Origin: Candidatus Accumulibacter iunctus
Lineage (GTDB): Bacteria > Pseudomonadota > Gammaproteobacteria > Burkholderiales > Rhodocyclaceae
Length of the DNA: 18,385 bases
Reading direction: 5' to 3'
Assembly (NCBI GenBank): GCA_002345025.1
Contig: DDUX01000121.1
Coordinates: 43,763 to 62,147 of the forward strand
Shown here one piece after another: positions 7,130-14,884 of the stretch (position 1 is the stretch's first letter; each line of letters starts with the position of its first letter). The position numbers and the translations under genes were made by a program. A model generated the notes under the pieces. That model saw only the letters and a program-made list of their open reading frames with translations. It was not told where the DNA came from and made no database searches.

Positions 7130-8371
7130 TCAGTCGAGCAACAGCGAGACCAGTCCGTCGGCCAGCTTCGGCTCGAACCAGGTCGACTTCGGCGGCATGA
7201 CCTGAGAGCTGTCGGCAACCGCCATCAGCTCTGCCATCTGCGTCGGATACATGGCGAAGGCGACCGCCATCTCGCCGCTGTCGACCCGCCGCTCGAGTTC
7301 ACCAAGGCCACGCATTCCGCCGACGAAGTCGATGCGCGTATCGCGGCGCAGGTCGCTGATCCCGAGAACCGGCGCGAGAAGCTGCTCGGCCAGTACCGAG
7401 ACATCCAGCCGTCGCACCGGGTCGGACAGCGGCAGCAGTTCCGGTCGTACCTGCAACCGGTACCAGCGACCGGCAAGATACATTCCGCAAACCCCGCTGC
7501 ACTCGGGTCGCAACGGCCCGGCGGCCGGGCTGACACGGTAGCGCTCGCCGATCGCAAGCAGGAACGCCTCGACGCCGAGGCCGTTCAAATCCCTGACGAC
7601 CCGGTTGTAGTCGAGGATTTGCATCTGCCTTGCCGGAAAGATCACTGCCAGAAACGAGTCGGCGCGGCCCTTGCCAACCTGAGGCCGGCCGGCCGCCACG
7701 CGCGAGGCCGCCGCCGAGCGATGATGACCGTCGGCGATGTAGAGTGCCGGCATGGCGTCGAATACCGCGCTGATGCGCGCCATTGCCGCATCGTCATCGA
7801 TCAGCCACAGCGTGTGCCGGATACCGTCGTCCGCCCTCAGGTCGGCCACTGCCGGCTTCCCGGTCGCCGCGGCGAGCAGGGATTCGGCTTCCGGATCGTC
7901 GGGATGGGCCAGCAGGACCGGGCCGGTCTGCGCATTCAGCGCCTCGATCTGGCGCACCCGGTCATCCTCCTTGTCGGGCCGGGTGAACTCGTGCTTGCGG
8001 ATGCGGTTGCTGTCGTAGGCGGCGATCGAGGCAGCGGCCACCAGCCCCGTCTGGACGTGCTCACCCATCACCAGACGGTAGGCGTAATAGCACGGTAGCG
8101 GGTCGCGGCGCAGCACGCCGCCGTCGATCAGCCGGCGGAAGTTCATCGCCGACCGGGCGTAAACCTCGGGTGCATAGTGGTCGACCTCGGGTGGCAGGTC
8201 GATCTCGGCCTTCGAGACGTGCAGGAAGGAGAGCGGCTTGTCGGCCGCCATCTGCCGCGCCTCGTCACTGGAAAGAACATCGTATGGTGGTGCAGCGACT
8301 GCTGCTGCGACATCGGCGCTGCACGGCCGCAGACCGGCGAACGGCCGGATCAGGCAAGAATCGAATGTCAA
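7130..8371 (-). CDS. DUF1015 family protein (COG4198), function unknown
   Basis: Soluble protein of about 413 residues. The N-terminus IRPFAGLRP followed by VAAPPYDVLSSDEAR is the hallmark of DUF1015, a widespread family without an established biochemical role. A conserved ADGHHRSAA motif lies at about residues 213-221 (D214 to R218) and looks like a catalytic or ligand-binding loop; DGHHR-like motifs also occur in ParB/sulfiredoxin-fold kinases, so a kinase-like activity is a speculative possibility. The start is a TTG at 8371 preceded by AGGAG with six bases spacing, which puts IRPF at residue 8 as usual for the family; the extension to 8572 would overlap glgA in another frame and is not family-like. 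The gene is last in the pgi-pgm-glgC-glgA operon, 100 bases behind glgA, which suggests but does not prove a link with carbon storage or sugar phosphates. Confidence 0.88.
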   Translation of the reverse strand: MTFDSCLIRPFAGLRPCSADVAAAVAAPPYDVLSSDEARQMAADKPLSFLHVSKAEIDLPPEVDHYAPEVYARSAMNFRRLIDGGVLRRDPLPCYYAYRLVMGEHVQTGLVAAASIAAYDSNRIRKHEFTRPDKEDDRVRQIEALNAQTGPVLLAHPDDPEAESLLAAATGKPAVADLRADDGIRHTLWLIDDDAAMARISAVFDAMPALYIADGHHRSAAASRVAAGRPQVGKGRADSFLAVIFPARQMQILDYNRVVRDLNGLGVEAFLLAIGERYRVSPAAGPLRPECSGVCGMYLAGRWYRLQVRPELLPLSDPVRRLDVSVLAEQLLAPVLGISDLRRDTRIDFVGGMRGLGELERRVDSGEMAVAFAMYPTQMAELMAVADSSQVMPPKSTWFEPKLADGLVSLLLD

Positions 8372-8382
8372 ATGCTTCTCCT
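8369..8382 (-). promoter_or_regulatory. Ribosome binding site deciding the TTG start of the DUF1015 gene
   Basis: On the minus strand AGGAG (8382-8378) is followed by six bases and then TTG (8371-8369). No ATG or GTG in this frame gives a better match to the family N-terminus, so the TTG start is the most economical reading. Confidence 0.7.
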
Positions 8383-8471
8383 GCTCGAGCGAGTTTCTGG
8401 AAAGCGCGGCACTGCGCGGCGGCGGGCCCGTCGGGGTCGACCGCGAAGCGGACGGCGAAAGCTGTGGCACC

Positions 8472-9914
8472 TCAGATGCTTCGGTAGAGCGCCTCATAGC
8501 GCAACGCCGAGTCGGCCCACGAGAAATCCTGCGCCATCCCGCGCTTCTGCAACTGCTGCCACGCCGGCCCATTGCGCATCAGCGTCAGTGCGTCGCCGAT
8601 CCGCCCGGCAAGAACGCGGCTGCTGGCGTCGTCGAAAACGAAACCGTTCGCCGTCCCGGCCCTGAGGTTCTCCGGGGTTGCGTCGACCACGGTGTCGGCC
8701 AGACCGCCAACCCGCCGCACCAGCGGAATGGTACCGTAGCGCAGGGCATAGAGCTGCGTCAGCCCGCAAGGTTCAAAGCGAGAGGGAACGAGCAGGATGT
8801 CGGCGCCAGCAATGATGCGGTGCGACAAGGCATCGTCAAAGCCCAGATAGACCGAGACGAAGCCCGGGTGCGCTCTGGCCGCAGCCCGGAAGGCGCTCTC
8901 GATCTCGGCCTCACCACTGCCGATGACGACCATCTGGCCACCCGCCGCCAGCACCTCCGGCAAGGCGCCGAGGACGAGATCCATGCCCTTCTGCGAGGTC
9001 AGGCGGCTGACCACCGCAAGCAGGGGCGCTCTGGCGTTGAGGGCAAAGCCGAGATCCGACTGCAGCTTGAGCTTGCAGATCTTCTTCCCGCGCAGCTTGT
9101 CGGCAGTGTAGTTGCGGGCCAGGGCATGATCGGTGGCCGGATCCCATACGCCCTGATCGACGCCGTTGAGGATCCCTGACAGGTTCGCGCCGCGGTCGCG
9201 CAGCAGCCCGTCGAGGCCCCAGCCGAACTCGGGTGTACAAATCTCGCGCGCATAGGTCGGACTGACCGCATTGACCCGCGCGGCATGAAACAGGGCGGCC
9301 TTCATGAACGACAACTGGCCATGAAACTCGAGCGCGCTCTGATCCGCGCCGGAGATCATCAATCCGAGGTCGTTGTGGTGATCGAGCGGGAAAAGGCCGC
9401 GGAAGGCAAGATTGTGGATCGTGAACACGGTTGCCGTGTTCAGCGCAGGATTCTGCGCGATGTAGGCCGGCGCCAGACCGGCGTGCCAGTCATGCGCATG
9501 CACGACATCCGGTCGCCAGTTGCGATCGAGTTCGCCGGCGGCGAGATGGGCGGCGATCCAGCCCAGCAGCGCGTAGCGCCGATGATTGTCGCGCCAGTCG
9601 CGGCCGTCGGGACCGAGATACGGGTTGCCGTCCCGCCGGTAGAGGAAGGGTGCATCGATGACGTACGCCAGCAGCCCGCTGTCCGGCAGGCGACCGAGGC
9701 GCAGCGTCACCACGGCGGCGCCGAAGACCGGACCGAGGCGAATGATCCGCTTGCTTTCGCCAACCCCGCTGAGGATCGGCGGCATCCCTGGCAGCAGCAC
9801 GCGGACATCGAGCCCGCGCGCTGCGAGCGCTGCCGGCAGGGCCGCCACGACATCGGCCAGACCGCCGGTCTTGACCAGCGGATAGATCTCCGCGGCAACG
9901 TGCAGAACGCGCAA
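8472..9914 (-). CDS. glgA: Glycogen synthase, ADP-glucose dependent (GT5)
   Basis: Transfers glucose from ADP-glucose to the growing alpha-1,4-glucan; a cytoplasmic GT-B fold enzyme of glycosyltransferase family 5. The protein has 480 residues (E. coli 477). K15 in KTGGL near the N-terminus binds ADP-glucose, AHDWHAG follows, and SRFEPCGLTQLYALRYGT in the C-terminal domain holds the catalytic glutamate E381. The start codon is TTG at 9914; it gives the family N-terminus MRVLHVAAEIYP and is preceded by GGGGAGG with six bases spacing. Only 21 bases separate it from the glgC stop, so the two are translated from one transcript. The gene looks intact. Confidence 0.97.
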   Translation of the reverse strand: MRVLHVAAEIYPLVKTGGLADVVAALPAALAARGLDVRVLLPGMPPILSGVGESKRIIRLGPVFGAAVVTLRLGRLPDSGLLAYVIDAPFLYRRDGNPYLGPDGRDWRDNHRRYALLGWIAAHLAAGELDRNWRPDVVHAHDWHAGLAPAYIAQNPALNTATVFTIHNLAFRGLFPLDHHNDLGLMISGADQSALEFHGQLSFMKAALFHAARVNAVSPTYAREICTPEFGWGLDGLLRDRGANLSGILNGVDQGVWDPATDHALARNYTADKLRGKKICKLKLQSDLGFALNARAPLLAVVSRLTSQKGMDLVLGALPEVLAAGGQMVVIGSGEAEIESAFRAAARAHPGFVSVYLGFDDALSHRIIAGADILLVPSRFEPCGLTQLYALRYGTIPLVRRVGGLADTVVDATPENLRAGTANGFVFDDASSRVLAGRIGDALTLMRNGPAWQQLQKRGMAQDFSWADSALRYEALYRSI

Positions 9915-9927
9915 GCCCGCCCTCCCC
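9912..9927 (-). promoter_or_regulatory. Ribosome binding site deciding the TTG start of glgA
   Basis: GGGGAGG (9927-9921 on the minus strand) stands six bases before TTG (9914-9912). The frame then reads MRVLHVAAE, which aligns with the first residues of GlgA proteins, so no upstream start is needed. Confidence 0.75.
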
Positions 9928-9935
9928 GCCAGCGA

Positions 9936-11204
9936 TCAGCTCAGCCGTTCGAGCATCTTGCGCGTCACCAGGCTGATGCCGCCTTCGGTGCGGCGGAAGC
10001 GACGGGCATCTTCCTCGGGATCTTCGCCGATCACCATTCCCGCCGGGATACTGCAGCCGGCGTCGACGACGCAGTGACTGAGCCGCGCCCGCGTGCCAAC
10101 CGTCGTGTCCGGCAGCAGCACCGACAGATTGACACGAGAGTAGGAATGGACGCGACAGCCCGAAAAGAGCAGCGAACGATTGACCTCACCGGAGACGATC
10201 GAGCCGCTGGAGACGGTCGACTCGACGGCCGTGCCACGGCGATCCATGTGGTTGTGCACGAACTTCGCAGGTGGCAATTGCTGCTGGTAGGTCCACACCG
10301 GCCAGTTGCGGTCGTAGAGATTGAGCGACGGCACGGTGGCGGTGAGATCGATGTTGGCATCCCAGTAAGCGTCGATGGTTCCCACGTCGCGCCAGTAGTT
10401 CTCGCGTCGCACGTCGTCCGCCGCGATGACGCAACTGCGCGAGAACGGATGCGCCGCGGCAACGCGATTCATGACCGCGCGCGGAATGATGTCCTTGCCG
10501 AAATCATGGTTCGAGGTGGGGTCAGCGATGTCGCGCTCGAGTTCCTCGTAGAGGTACTTGGCGTTGAAGACATAGACCCCCATGCTGCACAGCGACATGT
10601 CCGGATTGCCCGCCATCGCCGGCGGATCGGCCGGCTTCTCGATGAAGTCGGTGATCAGCCCCCGGTCGTCAACGGCCATGACGCCGAAACCGCTGGCATC
10701 ACGGCGCGGCACCTCGATGCAGGCGATCGTGCACTCGGCACCGCTCTCGACGTGGTCGACGAGCATCAGCCCATAGTTCATCTTGTACACGTGGTCGCCG
10801 GCCAGGACGACCACGTACTCGGGTGACGGCCGGTAGGTCTCGAGGATGTCGATGTTCTGGTAAACGGCATCGGCGGTACCGCGGTACCACGACTCCTCGT
10901 CCACGCGCTGCTGCGCCGGCAGCAGGTCGACGAACTCGTTGACTTCGCCATGCAGGAAGTTCCAGCCACGCTGCAGGTGACGCAGCAGGCTGTGAGACTT
11001 GTACTGCGTCACCACACCGATGCGCCGGAACTGCGAATTGACGCAGTTCGACAGCGCGAAATCGATAATCCGGAACTTGCCACCGAAATGAACTGCCGGC
11101 TTCGCCCGGCGATCGGTCAGCTCATGCAGCCGGCTGCCGCGTCCACCGGCCAGAACCAGGGCAATCGCCCTGCGCGGCAATTGGAATGTCTTCTTGTCAA
11201 CCAT
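9936..11204 (-). CDS. glgC: Glucose-1-phosphate adenylyltransferase (ADP-glucose pyrophosphorylase)
   Basis: Makes ADP-glucose from glucose-1-phosphate and ATP, the committed and usually allosterically controlled step of glycogen synthesis. The protein has 422 residues from the ATG at 11204. LAGGRGSRL is the nucleotide-binding loop; RRAKPAVHFGGKFRIIDF contains the arginine and lysine that bind the fructose-1,6-bisphosphate activator in the E. coli enzyme. D137 in AGDHVYKMN is the catalytic aspartate and K190 in IEKP binds glucose-1-phosphate. A left-handed beta-helix domain rich in hexapeptide-like turns fills the last third. GGGGA seven bases upstream supports this start over the one at 11246. 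The activator site implies control by glycolytic intermediates, as in enterobacteria. It lies 64 bases behind pgm, with a hairpin in the gap. Confidence 0.97.
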   Translation of the reverse strand: MVDKKTFQLPRRAIALVLAGGRGSRLHELTDRRAKPAVHFGGKFRIIDFALSNCVNSQFRRIGVVTQYKSHSLLRHLQRGWNFLHGEVNEFVDLLPAQQRVDEESWYRGTADAVYQNIDILETYRPSPEYVVVLAGDHVYKMNYGLMLVDHVESGAECTIACIEVPRRDASGFGVMAVDDRGLITDFIEKPADPPAMAGNPDMSLCSMGVYVFNAKYLYEELERDIADPTSNHDFGKDIIPRAVMNRVAAAHPFSRSCVIAADDVRRENYWRDVGTIDAYWDANIDLTATVPSLNLYDRNWPVWTYQQQLPPAKFVHNHMDRRGTAVESTVSSGSIVSGEVNRSLLFSGCRVHSYSRVNLSVLLPDTTVGTRARLSHCVVDAGCSIPAGMVIGEDPEEDARRFRRTEGGISLVTRKMLERLS

Positions 11205-11235
11205 CTTCGTATCCCCAAATCTGACTCGAACCACC

Positions 11236-11259
11236 GCATCCGGCAAGAGTACCGGATGC
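11236..11259 (-). other. Intergenic hairpin between pgm and glgC
   Basis: GCATCCGG (11236-11243) and CCGGATGC (11252-11259) form a perfect 8 bp stem with an 8-base loop in the 64-base gap between the pgm stop and the glgC start. It ends 19 bases before the glgC ribosome binding site (11216-11212). There is no T-run, so a terminator is unlikely; an mRNA processing or stability element that sets the pgm to glgC ratio is a reasonable inference. Confidence 0.5.
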
Positions 11260-11268
11260 CACCCTGCC

Positions 11269-12912
11269 CTAACTGATCACGTCCGCTTTCCGTCTGCCGG
11301 TTATGGCGGTGATCTGAGCCACCGCATCGGCAAGCCTGATCAGCGGCGCCAGCGCCTCCTGCGTCGGCACCTCGTGCTGGCTGGGGTCGGCGACGAAACG
11401 CTCGAGATAAACGCGCAGCGTCGCACCCTCAGTGCCGGTGCCGGACAGCCGGAACACGACTCGCGAACCGTCGTCGAGCATGACACGCACGCCCTGGCGC
11501 TCCGAACGCGAACCATCGACCGGATCGGTATAGGAAAAATCATCGGCGGCAGCGATGCGCAAGCCGCAGGACTCCGAACCCGCCAGCTGCGGCAGGCGCG
11601 CGCGCAGTTCGTCCATCAGGCGATCGGCGAGCGCGGTCTCGATCGCTTCGTAGTCATGCCGCGAATAGACGTTGCGCCCGAAACGCCGCCAGTGCTCGCG
11701 CACGATCACGTCGGCCGAGGTCGCGCGCACGGCGAGAATGTTGAGCCAGTAGAGAACCGCCCACAGGCCGTCCTTTTCGCGCACGTGGTTGGAGCCGGTA
11801 CCTGCACTCTCCTCGCCGCACAGCGTCGCCTTGCCGGCATCGAGCAGGGACCCGAAGTACTTCCAGCCCGTTGGCGTTTCGTAGCATGGAATGCCGAGCG
11901 CTCGGGCAACCCGGTCGACCGCGCAACTGGTCGGCATCGAACGGGCGACTCCTGCCAGACCGCCGGCGTAGGCCGGCACCAGGGCATGGTTGGCGGCGAG
12001 CACGGCGAGGCTGTCGCTCGGACTGACAACGAAGTCTGGCCCGACGATCATGTTGCGATCGCCATCGCCATCCGATGCCGCGCCGAAAGACAGACCGGAA
12101 GCAGGGTCTGCCAGCGCCGAAACGAGATCGGCGGCCCACACCGGGTTCGGGTCGGGATGGCCGCCGGCGAAGTCGGGCAACGGGATGCCGTTGACGACGG
12201 TGCCCGCCGGAGCGCCCAGGCGGGTTTCGAGGATCGCCCGTGCATAGGGTCCGGTCACCGCGTGCATGGCGTCGAAACGCATGCGGAAGTCGGGACGGGC
12301 GAGAAGCGCGGCAATGCGATCGAAGTCGAACAGCGACTCGAGCAGTTCGGCATAGTCAGCCACCGGATCGATGACGCTGACGCGCATGTCGCCGATGTGC
12401 GACTCGCCGAGTCGGCTCAGGTCGACCGCCGGCGAGTCGACCGTGCGATAGGCGCTGATTTCCTGCGTCCGCCGATAGACGGCATCGGTGAACGCTTCGT
12501 TGGCCGGCCCGCCATTGCCCAGGTTGTACTTGATGCCGAAGTCGCCTTCGGGGCCACCCTCGTTGTGGCTGGCCGACAGGATGATGCCGCCGAATGCCTG
12601 CCACTTGCGGATCACGGCGCTTGCTGCCGGCGTGGACAGGATGCCGTCACAACCCACCAGCACGCGGCCGAAACCGGCCGCCGCGGCCATGCGCAGGATC
12701 GTCTGGATCGCCACGTCATTGTAGTAGCGACCGTCGCCACCAAGCACCAGCGTCTGTCCCTGCTGTCCCGACAGCGTGTCGAAGATGGCCTGGACGAAAT
12801 TCTCGAGATAGCGCGCCTGACTGAAGACCTTCACCTTCTTCCGCAGCCCCGAAGTCCCCGGCTTCTGGCCGGCAAACGGCGTGCTCGGAACACTGATCAC
12901 CTGCATAGTCAT
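11269..12912 (-). CDS. pgm: Phosphoglucomutase, alpha-D-glucose specific, PGM1 type
   Basis: Interconverts glucose-6-phosphate and glucose-1-phosphate through a phosphoserine. The protein has 547 residues from the ATG at 12912, which follows GAGG by six bases; a second in-frame ATG at 12906 is possible. The N-terminus shows QKPGTSGLRKKVKVF, the active site is SASHNEGG with phosphoserine S115, the magnesium loop is DGDGDRN, and the sugar loop is CGEESAGTGS. These motifs, and the order and wording of the whole protein, resemble animal PGM1 (S116 in rabbit, GILSTPA, ARSMPTS, YETPTGWK) much more than the E. coli Pgm type, whose active site reads PSHNPPEDGG. Bacterial members of this clade are known, for example in rhizobia. 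It lies between pgi and glgC and supplies glucose-1-phosphate to glgC. Confidence 0.96.
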   Translation of the reverse strand: MTMQVISVPSTPFAGQKPGTSGLRKKVKVFSQARYLENFVQAIFDTLSGQQGQTLVLGGDGRYYNDVAIQTILRMAAAAGFGRVLVGCDGILSTPAASAVIRKWQAFGGIILSASHNEGGPEGDFGIKYNLGNGGPANEAFTDAVYRRTQEISAYRTVDSPAVDLSRLGESHIGDMRVSVIDPVADYAELLESLFDFDRIAALLARPDFRMRFDAMHAVTGPYARAILETRLGAPAGTVVNGIPLPDFAGGHPDPNPVWAADLVSALADPASGLSFGAASDGDGDRNMIVGPDFVVSPSDSLAVLAANHALVPAYAGGLAGVARSMPTSCAVDRVARALGIPCYETPTGWKYFGSLLDAGKATLCGEESAGTGSNHVREKDGLWAVLYWLNILAVRATSADVIVREHWRRFGRNVYSRHDYEAIETALADRLMDELRARLPQLAGSESCGLRIAAADDFSYTDPVDGSRSERQGVRVMLDDGSRVVFRLSGTGTEGATLRVYLERFVADPSQHEVPTQEALAPLIRLADAVAQITAITGRRKADVIS

Positions 12913-12962
12913 TTCATGCCTCGTCACAAATTGAACGCCTGAATCAATACCGTCACACCGAC

Positions 12963-14597
12963 TCAGCCGATGTGCTGCCTGGTGAAAGCCAGCAATGCCT
13001 GCGTCGAGGCATCGAGCGGCGCGGCCAGAGCCGGGTCGTCGATCGCCGGCAGGATGCTGCTGGCCACCGCCTTGCCAAGCTCGACACCCCACTGGTCGAA
13101 GGAGTTGAGTCCCCAGATGACGCCCTGAACGAACACCTTGTGCTCGTACAGCGCGATCAGCGCCCCCAGCGTCTGCGGCTCGAGCCGCGTCAGCAGCAGC
13201 GTCGATGAAGGCTGATTGCCCGGAAATACCTTGTGCGGCAGGAGCGCCTCGAGCGCCGCCGGCGACATCGTTCCCGCGAGTTCGTTGCGCGCCTCGGCTG
13301 CCGTCTTGCCGAAGGCCAGCGCTGCGCTCTGCGCAAAGCAGTTGGCGAGCAGCGCCTCCTGGTGCCTGGGCAGCGGATAGTCGGCACGCACGGCGGCGAT
13401 GAAATCGCAGGGGACGAGCCGTCCGCCCTGGTGCAGCAACTGGAAGAAGGCATGCTGGCCATTGTTGCCCAGTTCGCCCCAGATGATCGGATTCGCAGCA
13501 CAGGCGAGCGGCTGCCCATCGCTGCCGACCGCCTTGCCGTTGCTCTCCATTTCCAGTTGTTGCAGGAAAGACGGAAAATACTTCAGCGACTCGTTGTAGG
13601 GCAGAACGGCATTGCTCGTCGCACCGAGGAAGTTGGTGTTCCAGATGCCGATCAGCGCCATCACCACCGGCAGATTGCGTTCGTACGGTGCGCTGCGGAA
13701 ATGCTCGTCCATCCGCTCGGCGCCCGCCAGCAGGTCGGCAAAGGCCTGCGGCCCAATGGCGATCATCAATGCCAGACCGACCGCCGACCACAGCGAGAAA
13801 CGCCCACCCACCCAATCCCACAGCGGGAACACGGCGTCCTCCCTGATCCCGAACTGCAGCGCACGCTCGGGTTTGGCGGTCAGGGCAGCGAAGTGGCTCG
13901 ATACCGCCGCGACGTCGCCCAGCTTGGCCAGCAGCCAGTCGCGGGCCGTCTGCGCATTGAGCATCGTTTCCTGTGTGGTGAAGGTCTTGCTCGCCACCAG
14001 GAACAGCGTCGTGCGCGGATCGAGCGTCTGCAGCAGGGGCGCCAACTGGGCGCTGTCGAGGTTCGAAACGTAATGCACGTCGAGCCCCGGCTGCGAGACA
14101 GAACGCAAGGCGTAAGCAAGCATCTTCGGCCCGAGGTCGGAGCCGCCAATGCCGATATTGACGACGCTGCGGATCGGCAGGCCGGTGAAACCGAGCGCCT
14201 TCCCGGAACGGATGGCTTCGGCAAAGGCGGCCATTCGCTGCCGCGTGGCAAGCACGTCGGGCATCACGTCGAGACTGGCAGTGGGGAACGGACTCCGCGA
14301 TCGGCGCAGGGCCACGTGCAGCACCGAGCGGCCCTCGCTGGCATTGATCTCCTCACCGCCGAACATGCGCTCGGTCCATAGCTCGAGCTGCGCCTCGCGG
14401 GCCAGCGCGGCCAGCAACGGCAGGCTCGTCGAATCGATGCGCTGCTTCGAAAAGTCGTAGAGGATCCCGTCGAAGCTCAACGAGAGCGATGCCACACGAC
14501 CCGGATCGCGAGCAAAGAATTCCCTGAGATGCACCGGCGAAAGGGATTGCCGATGCGCTTCAATAGCCTTCCAGGCGGCTGATGTGGTGATGTTCAT
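12963..14597 (-). CDS. pgi: Glucose-6-phosphate isomerase
   Basis: Interconverts fructose-6-phosphate and glucose-6-phosphate in glycolysis and gluconeogenesis. The protein has 544 residues (E. coli 549). Signature sequences are NIGIGGSDLGPKM, GGRFSLWSAVGL and NSFDQWGVELGKAV. The catalytic residues E351, H382 and K509 correspond to E. coli E355, H386 and K514. The ATG at 14597 gives a family-like N-terminus, but no good ribosome binding site precedes it; instead the leader contains two copies of ATTGATGAA (plus-strand reading, near 14599-14620). It is the first gene of the pgi-pgm-glgC-glgA-DUF1015 run, 50 bases ahead of pgm. The terminator upstream at 14725-14761 separates it from the hemerythrin gene, so its promoter must lie within about 14598-14724; none was recognised with confidence. 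Confidence 0.97.
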   Translation of the reverse strand: MNITTSAAWKAIEAHRQSLSPVHLREFFARDPGRVASLSLSFDGILYDFSKQRIDSTSLPLLAALAREAQLELWTERMFGGEEINASEGRSVLHVALRRSRSPFPTASLDVMPDVLATRQRMAAFAEAIRSGKALGFTGLPIRSVVNIGIGGSDLGPKMLAYALRSVSQPGLDVHYVSNLDSAQLAPLLQTLDPRTTLFLVASKTFTTQETMLNAQTARDWLLAKLGDVAAVSSHFAALTAKPERALQFGIREDAVFPLWDWVGGRFSLWSAVGLALMIAIGPQAFADLLAGAERMDEHFRSAPYERNLPVVMALIGIWNTNFLGATSNAVLPYNESLKYFPSFLQQLEMESNGKAVGSDGQPLACAANPIIWGELGNNGQHAFFQLLHQGGRLVPCDFIAAVRADYPLPRHQEALLANCFAQSAALAFGKTAAEARNELAGTMSPAALEALLPHKVFPGNQPSSTLLLTRLEPQTLGALIALYEHKVFVQGVIWGLNSFDQWGVELGKAVASSILPAIDDPALAAPLDASTQALLAFTRQHIG

Positions 14598-14724
14598 GAT
14601 TGATGAAAGTCATTGATGAATGATCGGGCCATCTGCATGACGGCCCATGGGAAGAGGTTTTCGATGAGATCTGAAGGGATATTGGGTAGCGGTTGTCAGC
14701 TTGCCAGAATGCTCCGCAGAACGC

Positions 14725-14761
14725 AAAAAAGAATGGCATCCGGCCTGCGCGCAGGCCATTC
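14725..14761 (-). terminator. Intrinsic terminator downstream of the hemerythrin gene
   Basis: Read on the minus strand, GAATGGC (14761-14755) pairs with GCCATTC (14737-14731), and the second arm is followed at once by six T (14730-14725). Between the arms lies the smaller stem CTGC-GC-GCAG. An overlapping alternative is the perfect 16-base palindrome at 14742-14757. The structure is 123 bases past the hemerythrin stop and 127 bases before the pgi start, so it would end hemerythrin transcription and isolate pgi. Confidence 0.78.
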
Positions 14762-14884
14762 CCGAGCATTTTCCTTGGTTATTTTTCCCCGCTGCCGATC
14801 ATGATTGGAAACTCCTGCCGATGCACCAATCGCCCGTCGCTCGGCAGTGAAGCATGCACAGCCGACGTCGACTGGCAAAAAAAC

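Noticed and set aside
9285..10826. Plus-strand open frame of 513 codons opposite glgC and glgA
   Set aside because: It covers parts of two well-defined minus-strand genes and its composition is that of an antisense shadow, rich in Arg, His, Gly and Ala.
11194..12942. Plus-strand open frame of 582 codons opposite pgm
   Set aside because: It is antisense to a clear PGM1-type gene, has no recognisable domain, and such long frames arise from G/C-ending codons in GC-rich DNA.
12913..13821. Upstream in-frame extension of pgm to give an 850-residue fusion
   Set aside because: The extra part runs through pgi in a different frame of the same strand; a ribosome binding site and the PGM1 N-terminus are at 12912.
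14599..14620. Direct repeat ATTGATGAA twice just upstream of pgi
   Set aside because: Nine-base repeats at this distance are too short to call a regulatory element without conservation data; noted in the pgi entry only.
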